DNA of 64,000 nucleotides from Nocardia sp. NBC_01329. GTDB lineage: Bacteria > Actinomycetota > Actinomycetes > Mycobacteriales > Mycobacteriaceae. The DNA lies in NCBI RefSeq assembly GCF_035956715.1, contig NZ_CP108381.1:2294001-2358000 (forward strand), written 5' to 3'. The first letter of the stretch is position 1, and every line of letters begins with the position of its first letter. This document shows, in pieces, positions 8,363 through 18,076 of this stretch. Both the position numbers and the translations under genes were made by a program. The notes under the pieces were generated by a model. It ran no database searches, was not told the origin of the DNA, and saw only the letters and a program-made list of their open reading frames with translations.

Positions 8363-9429
8363 CACTGCCCTCTCTTGCGCTGGTCCGCGGGGATGCGCTG
8401 CAGACCCGGTTCGGTCGCGGAGCCGATGTAGAGATCGCCGGTCGCGTCGTCGACGGTGACCGCATTCGGCTGCCGGACGGTGGAGTACCGGCCCACCTCG
8501 CGCGGTGTTCCCGTCGACAGGTCGTAGCCGACGATCTCGTTGCTCTGCGTGCACGTCGCCCATACGGTGTCAGAACGCCGGTCGTAGGTGAGTGCGTAAG
8601 GCGACGATCCTACCGGGTAGCGCTGGCGCAGGACGAGCGGATCGGTGGTGAACACCAGGAGTTGGCCGCTGTCCGGATCAGTGACCACAACCCGGTCGTA
8701 GGGGGCTTCGACGAGGTTCGCGGCGCCGAAACCGGCCCGCAGCGCGAGCCCGAGCCGCTCGTATCCGGGCGATATCTCGGTGAGCAGGGTCTGGCGGCGG
8801 TCGAGGACGGCGAGGGCGTCGCCGGTGAGGGCGATGGTGTCGGCGGAGACCAGACCGGACACTGTCTGCCGGACTTCGCCCGTCCGGTCGAGAACTACGA
8901 CGCGGCCGTCGGCGGTGCCGGCGATGAGGGTGCCGTCGGGCCGGGACCGCACACTGCGCAGGTCCCCGTCTACCGGGATGCGGGTGAGGGCCCGGGTCGC
9001 GGCGTCGATGCGCAGTATCGCGCCGTCGGTGGCGGCGAGGATCTCACCGGGGGTTCCCGCGGCGATCGTGGTGGCGGGCGTGGGGAGCCGCACTTCCTGG
9101 GTGGTGGGGGGTTCGGTGGCCGGGGTGAAGAGGACGAGGGTGGTCCCGGCGGTGTCGAGTCCGGCGAGTTTTCCGCTGCCGGGGTCGCTGACGAGAGCGG
9201 TGAGCGGAGCCGGGGCGGGATACACCTGCCCGGCGGGCTCGGTGGTGACCGGCGGTGATACCGCCGGCGTCGCGGGTTCGCGGGTGGGTACATCGCCGGG
9301 TCCCGGCTCGGAGTCGCCGGAGCAGCCGGTCAGCAGGACCGCGGCGGCGAGCAGTGTCGCGGCGACGGTAACGCGAGGGCTGCGGCGCCGGACCCGTTGC
9401 GTTGTGTCCGGAAACGACCGATGCTGCAT
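8362..9429 (-). CDS. LppL-like lipoprotein with beta-propeller repeats
   Basis: 355 aa with a Tat/Sec-like basic N-terminus ([11 protein letters not shown]), a hydrophobic segment and lipobox LLTGC with lipidation at Cys36. A Pro/Thr-rich linker follows, then repeated strands of YncE/NHL-type propeller character ([52 protein letters not shown]). It corresponds to mycobacterial LppL (Rv2138) by position and order. Probably an extracytoplasmic binding or scaffold protein. First gene of the operon with DUF5703 and pyrD. Confidence 0.85.
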   Translation of the reverse strand: MQHRSFPDTTQRVRRRSPRVTVAATLLAAAVLLTGCSGDSEPGPGDVPTREPATPAVSPPVTTEPAGQVYPAPAPLTALVSDPGSGKLAGLDTAGTTLVLFTPATEPPTTQEVRLPTPATTIAAGTPGEILAATDGAILRIDAATRALTRIPVDGDLRSVRSRPDGTLIAGTADGRVVVLDRTGEVRQTVSGLVSADTIALTGDALAVLDRRQTLLTEISPGYERLGLALRAGFGAANLVEAPYDRVVVTDPDSGQLLVFTTDPLVLRQRYPVGSSPYALTYDRRSDTVWATCTQSNEIVGYDLSTGTPREVGRYSTVRQPNAVTVDDATGDLYIGSATEPGLQRIPADQRKRGQ

Positions 9430-9554
9430 TCGATCATCTGATCACGACGGGGTTGACCGCGGTGGCAGCGGGGTATGTGGGGTGTCGGCAGCCGGGCTCA
9501 ACTGTGGGCCGGGTTACCGTACGGATCAGACGGTGCGGAGGTCAGGAGTTGACG

Positions 9555-9905
9555 ATGCACGAGGTGCCGGGTTTTTCCGCCGACGAGGTGACCACGGGCC
9601 CGTTCGCGCACGGATTCGGTCATACCGGTGACGGGCGGACTTTCGCGTTCCGCACGGTGCGGGCGACGCTGCGGCTGGAGGTGTACCGACCGGATCTCGA
9701 TCAGGAGGAGGTGCCGGGCGCCGAGGATGTCGTCGCGATCGCGGAATCCCATGTGACCGATACCGATCTCGACGATGTGCGCAGTGTGGTGGCATTGGTG
9801 CGTGACCTGCTCCCCGCGGCCCAGCCGCCGCCGCGGGGCCGTAATGTTCCGACCGTTCGGGCGCTGCTGGCCCGGATCGGGTCGGTGATCGAGGGTATGC
9901 AGTGA
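9555..9905 (+). CDS. Hypothetical protein, 116 aa
   Basis: An AGGAG six bases upstream supports the ATG at 9555; longer in-frame extensions lack a binding site. The protein is soluble and mixed alpha/beta, with no recognised domain. The C-terminal half (DLDDVRSVVALVRDLL, VRALLARIGSVIEG) is helical. Its TGA overlaps the GTG of the next lipoprotein gene (GTGA), so it probably shares a transcript with the lipoprotein and the MmpL transporter. Function unknown. Confidence 0.7.
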   Translation: MHEVPGFSADEVTTGPFAHGFGHTGDGRTFAFRTVRATLRLEVYRPDLDQEEVPGAEDVVAIAESHVTDTDLDDVRSVVALVRDLLPAAQPPPRGRNVPTVRALLARIGSVIEGMQ

Positions 9906-10486
9906 ATGATGGTTTTCAGGACGCGATGCGGCACATGCCTGTTTCCCGGCTGGTGCGCGGAGTGCGCGCCGGATTCATGTCACTCGTGATTCTGCTCGTG
10001 GTGGCGGTGTCGGCCACCGGCTGCGGGTCCGGGGTGGACGAGGAGGCGGTGGCGTCGGCGCGAGCATCGGCGAAGGCCGCGTTGTCCGCGTCCGCGTCGG
10101 CGACGTCGCGGGAACTGGCGGCGCGGGCGTTGCCGACGGCGGCGGAGTTGGACGGCCAGATCAAACGGGCGCTGGACCCGGCGCTGCCGGATGCGGAGCG
10201 TATCGCGCTGATCGAGGACGGGGAGGCGTTCGCTCAGGCTATCCCGGATATGTACAAGGCGTTGCAGGACAATCCGCGGGCGGTGTACGGGGTGACCGAC
10301 CCGGTGTTCGACAACCACGACGGGACGGTGACCGCGACAATGCGGTTGGACAAGGACGGTTCCGGGACCGCGGTCCGCACCACGGTGGTGCATTTCATCT
10401 TCCTCGACGGCTCGTGGAAGCTGTCGCGAACCGATCTGTGCGGGATCCTGCGGTCGGCCGATTACCGAACTGCGGCGTGCGGCTAG
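9902..10486 (+). CDS. Lipoprotein with MTB12-like C-terminal domain
   Basis: 194 aa. One membrane segment (LVILLVVAVSATGC) ends in a lipobox with Cys41. An Ala/Ser-rich helix follows, then an NTF2-like domain (residues about 80-194) resembling the low-molecular-weight antigen MTB12 domain: LDGQIKRALDPALPDAER, EDGEAFAQAIP, VTATMRLDKDG and LDGSWKLSRTDLCGIL. Such proteins are secreted or surface lipoproteins of unknown function in mycobacteria and relatives. The start overlaps the preceding stop; the MmpL gene begins 15 bases after the stop. The pairing suggests an accessory role in envelope export. Confidence 0.8.
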   Translation: MNDGFQDAMRHMPVSRLVRGVRAGFMSLVILLVVAVSATGCGSGVDEEAVASARASAKAALSASASATSRELAARALPTAAELDGQIKRALDPALPDAERIALIEDGEAFAQAIPDMYKALQDNPRAVYGVTDPVFDNHDGTVTATMRLDKDGSGTAVRTTVVHFIFLDGSWKLSRTDLCGILRSADYRTAACG

Positions 10487-10501
10487 GCGGGACCTGCGGA
10501 G

Positions 10502-12649
10502 ATGCTCACGGCGGGGACTTACCGGTGGGGTCGTTTCGTGTACCGGCATCGGGTCGCGATGCTCGCGCTGTTCCTGTTCCTGGTGGCGGTATCGGGTCTG
10601 TACGGCCGCGATCTAGCGGACCGGCTGACCCAGGAGGGCTGGTTCGACGAGTCGAGTGAATCGGTGGCCGCGTCGAAGTTGGCCGATACGACGTTCGGTC
10701 GTGACACCGACAGTGACGTGATCGCCCTGTACACCGCGCCGCCGGGCCGTACGGTGGACGATCCGCAGGTGCGGGCGGCGGTGACCGCGCAGCTGGCCGG
10801 TCTGCTGCGGGAACATCCCGGCGAGGTGCTGCGCATCGACAGTTATTGGGACACTGCCTTGTCGGGGCAGTTCGCCGACGCTTCCCGCACCCATGCGTTC
10901 GCCAGTATCGGCCTGCGGGGCGAGGGTTCGGTGACCGTCGACAACTATCAGGCGATTCTCGGCGATCTGGCGTCGGACGGCCCGGGTACCGGCCCGGCGG
11001 GGACGACCGTGCAGGCGGCGGGGTTGCAGCCGGTGGTGGAGGGAATCAACACCGGGATGCAGGACGATATCCGGCGGGCGGAGATGATCGCGCTTCCGCT
11101 GGTCGCGATCCTGCTGTACTTCGTGTTCGGCGGGGTGGTGGCCGCGTCGCTGCCGGTGCTCGTCGGCGGGATGACGATTCTGGGAACCCAAGGCATCATG
11201 CGGATGCTCACCGGCTATATCGACGTCAATGTTTTCGCCAGCGCGGTGGTGACACTGGTGAGTCTCGGCTTGGCGATCGATTACGGCCTTTTCACCGTGA
11301 CCCGGTTCCGGGAGGAGCTGGCGGCCGGACGCAGTGTGGAGGAGGCGGTGGCGCGGACGGTCGCCACGGCCGGCCGCACGGTGCTGTTCTCGGCGGCGAT
11401 CATCGCGGTCAGTCTCGGCGCGCTGTTCATCTTCCCGAATGGGGTGTTGCGGTCGGTGCCCTACGGCGGGATCAGTTCGGTACTGCTGGCGGCTGTGTTG
11501 TCGGTGACCGCACTTCCGGCGATGCTGGCGGTCGCGGGTACGAAGATCGATCTGTGGCAGTGGCGGCGGTTCGCGCGGGCGAGTACGGAAGCCGAGATCG
11601 ACCGGGGCATCTTCTCCCGGCTGGCTGTATGGGCGATGGCGCGGCCGTGGGCGGTGATCGTTCCGGTGGTGCTGGGCCTGCTGTTGCTGATGGTGCCGTT
11701 TCGGTATATCGAGTTCGGGGGTCTGAGCGAAAAGTATCTGGCACAGGACAATCCGGCGCGGGTGGCGCAGGAGGATTTCGACGTGTTGTTCCCCGGTTTC
11801 CGGACCGAGCCGTTGCGTCTGGTGGTGACCGGTGCGGATGCGTCGCAGCTGAGCGATATCCGTATCCAGGCGAATGCGACCCCGGGGTTGACCGGCCCGT
11901 TCGAACCGGCGGCACCCACCCGGGACGGTATCAATGTGCTGGAGGCGGGCCTTGTCGATGATCGGGCCGCCGATACCGCGATCGCGGTGCTGCGCGGTAT
12001 CGAGGAACCCGACGGTGTGCGGGTGATGGTGGCCGGGGTACCGGCGCTGGAACGCGACAGTATCCACGGGCTGCTCGACGGACTGCCGCTGTTGGCGGCG
12101 ATTCTGGTGGCGGCCGCGCTGGCGTTGATGTACGCGGCGTTCCGGTCGCTGATCCTGGCGGTGAAGGCGGTGGCCATGTCGGCGCTGGGCCTGGGCGCCA
12201 CCCTGGGCATCCTGACCTGGATTTTCGTTGAGGGGCACGGGGCGGAGCTGTTCGATTTCACGCCGGGCCCGCTGATGTTCGCCGTGCTGGTGCTGATCGT
12301 GACCGTGGTGTTCGGGTTGTCGACCGACTACGAGGTGTTTCTGCTGTCGCGGGTGGTGGAGGCGCGGGCCGCCGGGGCCGACCCGCCGGAGGCGATCCGC
12401 TACGGGATCGCGCACACCGGTGGGGTGATCACGTCGGCGGCGGCGATCCTGATCGTGGTGACGGGCGCGTTCGGGTTCTCGGAGCTGGTGATGATGAAGT
12501 ACATCGCCTACGGGATGATCGCGGCACTGGTGCTGGACGCTACGGTGATCCGGATGCTGCTCACCCCGGCCGTGCTGAAACTCGTCTGGCGGCCGGGCCG
12601 GTCGATGTCCGCCACCGCTGAGTCACGTTGTGGCGATCGGGTTCGGTGA
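10502..12649 (+). CDS. MMPL family RND transporter
   Basis: 715-aa integral membrane protein with two MMPL halves: TM1 near the N-terminus (MLALFLFLVAVSGLYG), a periplasmic domain, a TM bundle at about 190-370, TM and periplasmic domain again, and a second bundle at about 525-700. The proton-relay signatures are visible (GLAIDYGLFTVTRFREEL in bundle 1 and GLSTDYEVFLLSRVVEA in bundle 2). MmpL proteins export lipids or siderophores across the inner membrane. It follows an MTB12-like lipoprotein, which may be a partner. It ends three bases before the hmuV stop, converging with no visible terminator. Confidence 0.92.
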   Translation: MLTAGTYRWGRFVYRHRVAMLALFLFLVAVSGLYGRDLADRLTQEGWFDESSESVAASKLADTTFGRDTDSDVIALYTAPPGRTVDDPQVRAAVTAQLAGLLREHPGEVLRIDSYWDTALSGQFADASRTHAFASIGLRGEGSVTVDNYQAILGDLASDGPGTGPAGTTVQAAGLQPVVEGINTGMQDDIRRAEMIALPLVAILLYFVFGGVVAASLPVLVGGMTILGTQGIMRMLTGYIDVNVFASAVVTLVSLGLAIDYGLFTVTRFREELAAGRSVEEAVARTVATAGRTVLFSAAIIAVSLGALFIFPNGVLRSVPYGGISSVLLAAVLSVTALPAMLAVAGTKIDLWQWRRFARASTEAEIDRGIFSRLAVWAMARPWAVIVPVVLGLLLLMVPFRYIEFGGLSEKYLAQDNPARVAQEDFDVLFPGFRTEPLRLVVTGADASQLSDIRIQANATPGLTGPFEPAAPTRDGINVLEAGLVDDRAADTAIAVLRGIEEPDGVRVMVAGVPALERDSIHGLLDGLPLLAAILVAAALALMYAAFRSLILAVKAVAMSALGLGATLGILTWIFVEGHGAELFDFTPGPLMFAVLVLIVTVVFGLSTDYEVFLLSRVVEARAAGADPPEAIRYGIAHTGGVITSAAAILIVVTGAFGFSELVMMKYIAYGMIAALVLDATVIRMLLTPAVLKLVWRPGRSMSATAESRCGDRVR

Positions 12650-12652
12650 CAT

Positions 12653-13534
12653 TCAGCCGCGCGCCCGGCGGGCGGGCAGGACCAGTTGCGCGCCGGTACC
12701 GGGATGGTCGAGAACCTCGACCGGGTATCGATAGACGCGGCTGAGGAGCTCGCTGGTGAGGATCTCGCGCGGTGGCCCGGCGGCCGCGACCCGTCCGGCG
12801 TCGAGGACGGCGACACGATCGGCGTAGGCGGCGGCCGACGCCAGATCGTGCAGAACCACCACCACCGCGGCACCGGCGGCGGCACGTTCGGCGGCGAGAG
12901 TGAGCACGGCCTCCTGATGTCCCAGGTCCAAGGCGGCGGTCGGTTCGTCCAGCAGCAGGGTCGTGGTGTCCTGCGCCAGTACCCGGGCGAGCGCCACCCG
13001 GGCCCGTTCACCCCCGGACAGGCTCGGGAACGCGCGGCCGGCGAGATGGGTGCTGTCGGTAGCTGCCATGGCGGCGGCGATGATCTCGTGGTCGCCCGCG
13101 GCGCGCGGGGTGCGCTGCCAGGGCGCGCGACCCATCGCGATCACCTCGGCGGCGGTGAACGGGAACCCGACGGTGTGGGATTGGGGCAGTACGGCGCGGC
13201 GGCGGGCCATATCGATCGGTGTCCACCGGTCGAGCGGGCGGCCGTCGAGTTCGACACTGCCGTGCCCGGCTTCCAGTTCACCGGCCAGCACCGCGAGCAG
13301 CGTCGATTTCCCGGCACCGTTCGGGCCGACCAAGGCCACGACCTCACCGGCCGAGACCTCGAAATCGACCCCGTCGAGTACCCGTCGGGTCCCGCCGCCG
13401 CCCCCGTGCCGGTCCAGCGTGACCCCCCGCGCCCGCACCGTGACGCTGCCCGTCTCCGGCGTGCGGGGCAGTTCGTGGGCGCGGCGCAGCAGCCCGGTGA
13501 GGCCGCGGCGCAGTGGGGTCGGGGCGGTTGTCAT
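12653..13534 (-). CDS. hmuV: Haemin ABC transporter ATP-binding protein
   Basis: 293-aa ABC ATPase of the FecE/HmuV type. Walker A GPNGAGKSTLLAVLAGELE, Q-loop in AVLPQSHTV, signature LSGGERARVALARVL, Walker B TLLLDEPTAALDLGHQ and the H-loop LHDLASAA are all intact. An N-terminal extension of about 40 residues before the ABC fold is longer than usual. The ATG overlaps the hmuU stop by four bases (ATGA). It powers haem import through HmuU. Last gene of the hmuT-hmuU-hmuV operon. Confidence 0.93.
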   Translation of the reverse strand: MTTAPTPLRRGLTGLLRRAHELPRTPETGSVTVRARGVTLDRHGGGGGTRRVLDGVDFEVSAGEVVALVGPNGAGKSTLLAVLAGELEAGHGSVELDGRPLDRWTPIDMARRRAVLPQSHTVGFPFTAAEVIAMGRAPWQRTPRAAGDHEIIAAAMAATDSTHLAGRAFPSLSGGERARVALARVLAQDTTTLLLDEPTAALDLGHQEAVLTLAAERAAAGAAVVVVLHDLASAAAYADRVAVLDAGRVAAAGPPREILTSELLSRVYRYPVEVLDHPGTGAQLVLPARRARG

Positions 13535-14628
13535 GCCCAGCCTCCCGCTCGCGCCCGCGTGCGACGCAACAGCCAGAAGAAGAACGGGGCGCCGATGAGC
13601 GAGGTGAGCATGCCCAGCGGCAGGTCGGCATTGTCGACCAGGGAGCGTGCGGCGACGTCGGCGGCGAGCAGCACCACGGCGCCGAGGACGGCGCTGACCG
13701 GGATGAGGGCCCGATGACCCGGCCCGACGATCATCCGCACCACGTGCGGGACGATCAGGCCGACGAACAGGATGATGCCGGTGAACGCCACCCCCGCGGT
13801 GGTGAGCACCGCGACGATCACGATCACCGTGCGCCGGAGCCGTTCCACGTCGACACCGAGATGGCGGGCCGCTGATTCCCCGAGCGCGAGTAGATCCAGC
13901 CGGGGTGCGACGAGTACCGCGGCGGCGACTCCGGCGGTGGTGAGTACCGCGACGATCGTGACCGCATCCCAGGTGGCGCCGTTGAGGCTGCCGAGCTGCC
14001 AGAACACGATCTGGTCGCGGGCGGCGGGTGAGGCGACGAACAGCAGTAACGCGATGAGCCCGCCGGCGAAAGCGTTGATGGCGACACCGGTGAGTACGAG
14101 GGTCACCACCTCGGTGCGGCCGCCCGATCGCGACAGCATGTACACCAGCGCCGTGGTGACCAGTCCGGCGGCGAACGCGGCGGCCGCGACCGACCAGGCG
14201 GCGACGAATGCCCCGCCGAATACGATCACGGTCCCGGCACCCACCGCCGCACCCGCGGACACGCCGATCACGCCCGGTTCGGCGAGTGGGTTGGCGAACA
14301 CGCCCTGTAGTAGTGCACCGGCGGTGGCGAGGGCGGCCCCCACCAGGATGGCCAGCACGACCCGCGGGAACCGGACCTCCCAGAGCGTGACCTCCCCGGC
14401 TGGGTGTGTGGGCATGGGCCCCCAGTCCAGTCCGATGCGGTGGGCGACGCTGCCGGCGACCTCGGCGGGAGTGGTCGGTACCTGCCCGATGGCGGCGGAG
14501 GCCAGCGCCAGCGCCACCAGCACCACCGTGGCGATTGTGAAGGCGAGGACGGCCCGGCGTTGCGGATGACCGGTGGCCGGGGGAGGTGGTTCATCCAGCT
14601 CTACGGTCACGCTGTCCCCATCGCGCAT
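13531..14628 (-). CDS. hmuU: Haemin ABC transporter permease (FecCD family)
   Basis: 365-aa polytopic permease with about ten TM segments. FecCD signatures include RFPRVVLAILVGAALATAGA, FANPLAEPGVIGVSAGAAVG, and the cytoplasmic coupling loop GESAARHLGV before the C-terminal GLIVPHVVRMIVGPGHR. It forms the haem channel with HmuV as ATPase. The ATG at 14628 lies inside the left arm of a hairpin that spans the hmuT-hmuU gap, which may modulate its translation relative to hmuT. Confidence 0.93.
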   Translation of the reverse strand: MRDGDSVTVELDEPPPPATGHPQRRAVLAFTIATVVLVALALASAAIGQVPTTPAEVAGSVAHRIGLDWGPMPTHPAGEVTLWEVRFPRVVLAILVGAALATAGALLQGVFANPLAEPGVIGVSAGAAVGAGTVIVFGGAFVAAWSVAAAAFAAGLVTTALVYMLSRSGGRTEVVTLVLTGVAINAFAGGLIALLLFVASPAARDQIVFWQLGSLNGATWDAVTIVAVLTTAGVAAAVLVAPRLDLLALGESAARHLGVDVERLRRTVIVIVAVLTTAGVAFTGIILFVGLIVPHVVRMIVGPGHRALIPVSAVLGAVVLLAADVAARSLVDNADLPLGMLTSLIGAPFFFWLLRRTRARAGGWA

Positions 14629-14688
14629 GAGCGAGGGCCCTGCGGAGTTACGCTGCGCTGCCCCTCCGGGCCCGACTCGCTCATGCGC
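14623..14688. repeat. Inverted repeat spanning the hmuT stop and hmuU start
   Basis: GCGCATGAGCGAGGGCCC (14623-14640) pairs with GGGCCC-GAC-TCGCTCATGCGC (14668-14688). The stem is 18 bp with one 3-base bulge and a 27-base loop that can fold further. The hmuU ATG and the hmuT TGA both lie in the arms. It may act as a segmental-stability or translation-control structure, or be a dispersed palindromic repeat. Confidence 0.75.
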
Positions 14689-15715
14689 CGGTTCGGCCGT
14701 AGACGGCGTCGGACAGGGCGGAGATGACGCGGCCGGTGTTCGGGCCGAACGACAACAGCACCGCGTCGGACATGTCGATGATGCGTTTGTCGCGCCCGGC
14801 CGGAGTCTGCGCGATCCCGGGGATCTGCACGATTCCGTCGACCCCGCCGATCGATTTCATCCCGTCGGTCATGACCAGCAGCACATCCGGGGATGCTGCG
14901 ATCATGGCTTCACTGGTGATGGCGGTGAACGGTTCGGTGAGCCCGGCCTGCTGTCCGGCGTCCTCGGCGTGCAGCGCCGCGATGAGCGCGTCGGCGCCGG
15001 AGCCCGGCCCGGCGAGCATGGTGATCGCGCTGGATCGCAGGTACAGGAACGCGATCCGAAGCCGCGGGTCCGGGGCGGGTACCGCGGCGCTGGCGGCGGT
15101 GATCTCGTCGCTGGTGCGCTGCCCGAGTTCCTGTCCGCGCTGCGGTACTCCCAGAGCGGCGGCAACCGCTTCGATCTGCGGGACCACGCCCTCCATGGTG
15201 CGTTCCGGGTCGAAATAGACGACGGTGATCCCGGTGGCGCGCAACTGTTCCCGGACCGCCGGGGAAGCGCTGGTGGTGTCGGTGAGGAACACGCTGGGCC
15301 GTAACGCGAGGATCGATTCGACGTTGAGTGCGCCGTTGCCGCCGGTGACGTTCGGCAGATGAGAAACGGCGGGGAACGATGCGGCGGTGCTGCGGCCCAC
15401 CAGGTTCTCGCCCAGACCGAGCGCCCATACGATCTGGGCGAGGGTGCCGTACCGGTCGGCGGCGACGATGCGGCTCGCGTCGGTGACGGTGACATCGGTG
15501 CCGTCGAACGAGCGGACGGTGGCCGGCAGGACCGGGGTGGGTGCCGGGGTGATGGGCACCGGGTCGAGGTTGTCGAGGGCCGCGGTCGCCGGGCCCTGTC
15601 CCGTGGCGCCGGCCGGTTCGGCGCTGTCGCATGCCGCGGTGAGTACGAGTAGACCCGCCGCGAGTCCGGCCAGCAGTGCGCGCGCCCGTCCGGATCGGAC
15701 CCGGTGATACCTCAT
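14681..15715 (-). CDS. hmuT: Haemin-binding lipoprotein of the HmuTUV ABC importer
   Basis: 344-aa cluster-A-3 type solute-binding protein (TroA/HmuT fold). A signal peptide with lipobox VLTAAC gives lipidation at Cys29. The mature part has two domains with the typical RIVAADRYGTLAQIVWALGLGEN start, YFDPERTMEGVVPQIE, and a late LVMTDGMKSIGGVDGI segment. It delivers haem from the cell surface to HmuUV. The start codon directly abuts an IdeR/DtxR-like box, so iron repression of the whole operon is likely. Confidence 0.92.
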   Translation of the reverse strand: MRYHRVRSGRARALLAGLAAGLLVLTAACDSAEPAGATGQGPATAALDNLDPVPITPAPTPVLPATVRSFDGTDVTVTDASRIVAADRYGTLAQIVWALGLGENLVGRSTAASFPAVSHLPNVTGGNGALNVESILALRPSVFLTDTTSASPAVREQLRATGITVVYFDPERTMEGVVPQIEAVAAALGVPQRGQELGQRTSDEITAASAAVPAPDPRLRIAFLYLRSSAITMLAGPGSGADALIAALHAEDAGQQAGLTEPFTAITSEAMIAASPDVLLVMTDGMKSIGGVDGIVQIPGIAQTPAGRDKRIIDMSDAVLLSFGPNTGRVISALSDAVYGRTGA

Positions 15716-15734
15716 GAAGGCAAGGCTAATCCGT
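15716..15734. promoter_or_regulatory. IdeR/DtxR-like iron box at the hmuT promoter
   Basis: GAAGGCAAGGCTAATCCGT, read on the plus strand, keeps the AGG-N3-GGCTAA core of the actinobacterial consensus (TTAGGTTAGGCTAACCTAA), with 11 of 17 aligned positions identical by hand count. It touches the hmuT ATG, which would place the transcript start close to or at the start codon. Iron-dependent repression by an IdeR/DtxR-type protein is the family expectation. Confidence 0.6.
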
Positions 15735-15766
15735 ACGGGTGTGTGTGGTGAGTGCCCGCCCCCGGT

Positions 15767-16741
15767 CTACGGGGTGGAGCTCACATCGTCGAGGGCGGCG
15801 GCGATCGCCCGGGGCAGTTCCAGCGTCTCGGCGGCCAGCACCCCGGTGAGCTGACCCATATCGCGGGCGCCGACGAGCATGCTCGCGACCCCGGGCCGGT
15901 CCCGCACCCATGCCAGCGCGACCGCCAGCGGTGAGGTGGCCAGCCCGTCGGCGGCGGTGACGAGAGCATCGACCACGGCGGTGGCGCGGTCGTCGTCGAG
16001 ACGGCCGCGGATCTCGGCGGCGGTGGCCTCGTCGGCGGCGCGGGAATCGGCGGGGACACCGTCGCGGTACTTGCCGGTGAGGATGCCGCCCGCCAGCGGT
16101 GCGGTGGCCACCAGTCCGGCGCCGTGGTGTGTGGCAGCGGGCGCCGTATCGTCCTCCGCGCCGCGGGTGAGCAGCGAATACGGGGTCTGCACGGCGGTGA
16201 TCGGGCTGACCGCGGCGAGGCTGGCCAGCTGCCAGGCGGTGAATCCGCGGACCCCCGCGTACCGGGTTCTCCCGGAGCTGACCGCGTACTGCAGGGTGGC
16301 GGCGATCTCGTCGAGCGGGGTGCCGGGGTCCCAGGTGGTGACCTGCCACAGGTCGAGGTGGTCGGTGCCCAGTTCCAGCAGGGTGCGGTCGAGTTGCCGG
16401 AGCAGGGTGCGCCGTGAGCAGTCGACGGTGATCCGGGCCTGCCCGTGGGGCGGCGGGTCGCTGCCGACGGGAACCGAGGGCAGATGCGGTACCAGGCCCG
16501 CGCCCGCGCACAGGACGAGTTCATCGCGTGACACCAGATCACCGAGGAGGTCGGCGAGGATCCGTTGCGCGGCCCCACCGGTGTAGGCGGGTGAGGTGTC
16601 GACGAGGGTGCCGCCGGATTCGGCGAACGCGATCAGTTGCGCGGCGGCGGTATCGGGGTCGGTATGGCTACCCCATGTATGGGTGGCCAGGCCGATTCGT
16701 GAAACCCGCAGCCCGCTGCGGCCGACGGTGCGCTGTTCCAT
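15767..16741 (-). CDS. Aldo/keto reductase
   Basis: 324-aa (alpha/beta)8 barrel NADPH-dependent oxidoreductase. Signatures: N-terminal [39 protein letters not shown] (catalytic Asp and Tyr), and the active-site His segment [12 protein letters not shown]. The usual catalytic Lys is hard to place in the stretch around ELVLCAGAG, where many AKRs have a K; this may be an atypical member. The ATG at 16741 ([10 protein letters not shown]) fits the family; the frame is open further upstream. It is transcribed toward hmuT but separated by the iron box. Substrate unknown. Confidence 0.88.
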   Translation of the reverse strand: MEQRTVGRSGLRVSRIGLATHTWGSHTDPDTAAAQLIAFAESGGTLVDTSPAYTGGAAQRILADLLGDLVSRDELVLCAGAGLVPHLPSVPVGSDPPPHGQARITVDCSRRTLLRQLDRTLLELGTDHLDLWQVTTWDPGTPLDEIAATLQYAVSSGRTRYAGVRGFTAWQLASLAAVSPITAVQTPYSLLTRGAEDDTAPAATHHGAGLVATAPLAGGILTGKYRDGVPADSRAADEATAAEIRGRLDDDRATAVVDALVTAADGLATSPLAVALAWVRDRPGVASMLVGARDMGQLTGVLAAETLELPRAIAAALDDVSSTP

Positions 16742-17022
16742 CACCGAGTCCCCGTGTCCGGCATGAGCGTGTGGGGCCCGGAGGTGGTCAGAAGACACGG
16801 CACGGTTCGACGTTTCCTCACGGCGTCCAGCCTAGAGCGTGTTCGCGCGGAGGCGGTCCGCGACGAACCGTCCGCGCGGCGTGTCCGCCGCGCGAGTGGC
16901 CGCCGAGCAGGGCTTGGCGCGGGCACTGTAGGGTCGCTGCCGGTCGTCGCCGTGCCCGGCTGCGTCCGGGGTGCCGTAAGACCGAAGGCGGAGCGGGTTT
17001 TCGGCGTTGTACAGGAGGACGT

Positions 17023-17973
17023 GTGGTTGGCGAGTCGATGACCTGGCTGCAGGCGTTGGTGCTCGGATTGGTGCAGGGTTTGACGGAGTTCCTTCCGGTT
17101 TCGTCGTCGGGGCATCTGCGGATCGTGTCCTCGGTGTTTTTCGGTGATGACGCGGGCGCCTCGTTCACCGCGGTCACTCAGCTCGGAACCGAGGCCGCGG
17201 TCCTGCTGTTCTTCGCCAAGGACATCTGGCGAATCATCTGTGTGTGGTGCGCCACCGTGTTCGAGAAGCTGACCGTGCGTTCCCGGGAGAACGTGCCGGT
17301 CAGCGAAATGGTCACCACCAAACTTCCGGTCGTCACCGGATCGGGCCCCGCCGGATACGACCCCGGCGCCGAGGCGCAGCGCGAACTCGATTACCGGATG
17401 GGCTGGTATGTGATCATTGCCACCATCCCGATCGGCGTGCTGGGGCTGGTCTTCAAGGATCAGATCCGTACCGGGGCCCGCAATCTGTGGTTGGTGGCGA
17501 TCATGCTGATCGTGTTCGCGCTGGTGATCGCGGCGGCCGAACATTTCGGCCGGAAAGAGCGGCCGCTGGAACAGCTCACCACCCGCGACGGTCTGGCGAT
17601 GGGTTTCGCGCAGTGCCTGGCACTGATCCCCGGTGTGTCCCGGTCGGGTGCGACTGCCAGCGCGGGCCTGTTCCTCGGTCTGAAACGTGAGGCGGCGGTT
17701 CGGTTCTCGTTCCTGCTCGCGATACCGGCGGTGACCGCGTCCGGACTTTTCAGTCTCCCGGACGCTTTCGAACCCGCGGGTGAGGGCTTGAACGCGTCGG
17801 GCGCGCAGTTGCTGGTGGCGACCCTGGTTTCGTTCGTCGTCGGCTATGTGTCGGTGGCGTGGTTGCTGCGGTTCGTGGAGAAGCATTCGTTCTACTGGTT
17901 CGTCGGCTACCGGATCGTGCTGGGGTTCGTGATCATCGGCCTGCTCGCGGGCGGAGTCGTGTCGGCCACATGA
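17023..17973 (+). CDS. uppP: Undecaprenyl-diphosphatase (BacA/UppP)
   Basis: A 316-aa integral membrane phosphatase that recycles the undecaprenyl carrier of peptidoglycan synthesis and gives bacitracin tolerance. The two family motifs are intact: [17 protein letters not shown] near the N-terminus and [18 protein letters not shown] near two-thirds. About eight TM helices. The GTG at 17023 was preferred because AGGAGG lies four bases upstream; the ATG at 17038 (MTWLQALV) is the start used in many relatives but is 19 bases from that site. Next to a histidine phosphatase, DUF3090 and SCO1664 genes as in mycobacteria. Confidence 0.94.
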   Translation: MVGESMTWLQALVLGLVQGLTEFLPVSSSGHLRIVSSVFFGDDAGASFTAVTQLGTEAAVLLFFAKDIWRIICVWCATVFEKLTVRSRENVPVSEMVTTKLPVVTGSGPAGYDPGAEAQRELDYRMGWYVIIATIPIGVLGLVFKDQIRTGARNLWLVAIMLIVFALVIAAAEHFGRKERPLEQLTTRDGLAMGFAQCLALIPGVSRSGATASAGLFLGLKREAAVRFSFLLAIPAVTASGLFSLPDAFEPAGEGLNASGAQLLVATLVSFVVGYVSVAWLLRFVEKHSFYWFVGYRIVLGFVIIGLLAGGVVSAT

Positions 17974-18076
17974 TCGGTACCGGTATGGGCCCGGTGGTGG
18001 CCCGGTGCGTGTTCGCTCCAGTCGTGCGAAGTCTTGCGGATGGGCTGGGCCCGACTGCGCCCATTAGGCTGGCCGC

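Noticed and set aside
8100-8465. N-terminal extension of pyrD
   Set aside because: It would overlap DUF5703 completely and has low-complexity Arg/Pro composition; ATG 8099 with ATGA overlap is the natural start.
10613-12415. 600-codon open frame on the minus strand opposite the MmpL gene
   Set aside because: Arg/Gln/His-rich antisense shadow of a high-GC gene; no binding site or family.
16528-17022. Upstream extension of uppP
   Set aside because: Overlaps the divergent aldo/keto reductase and has no coding character.
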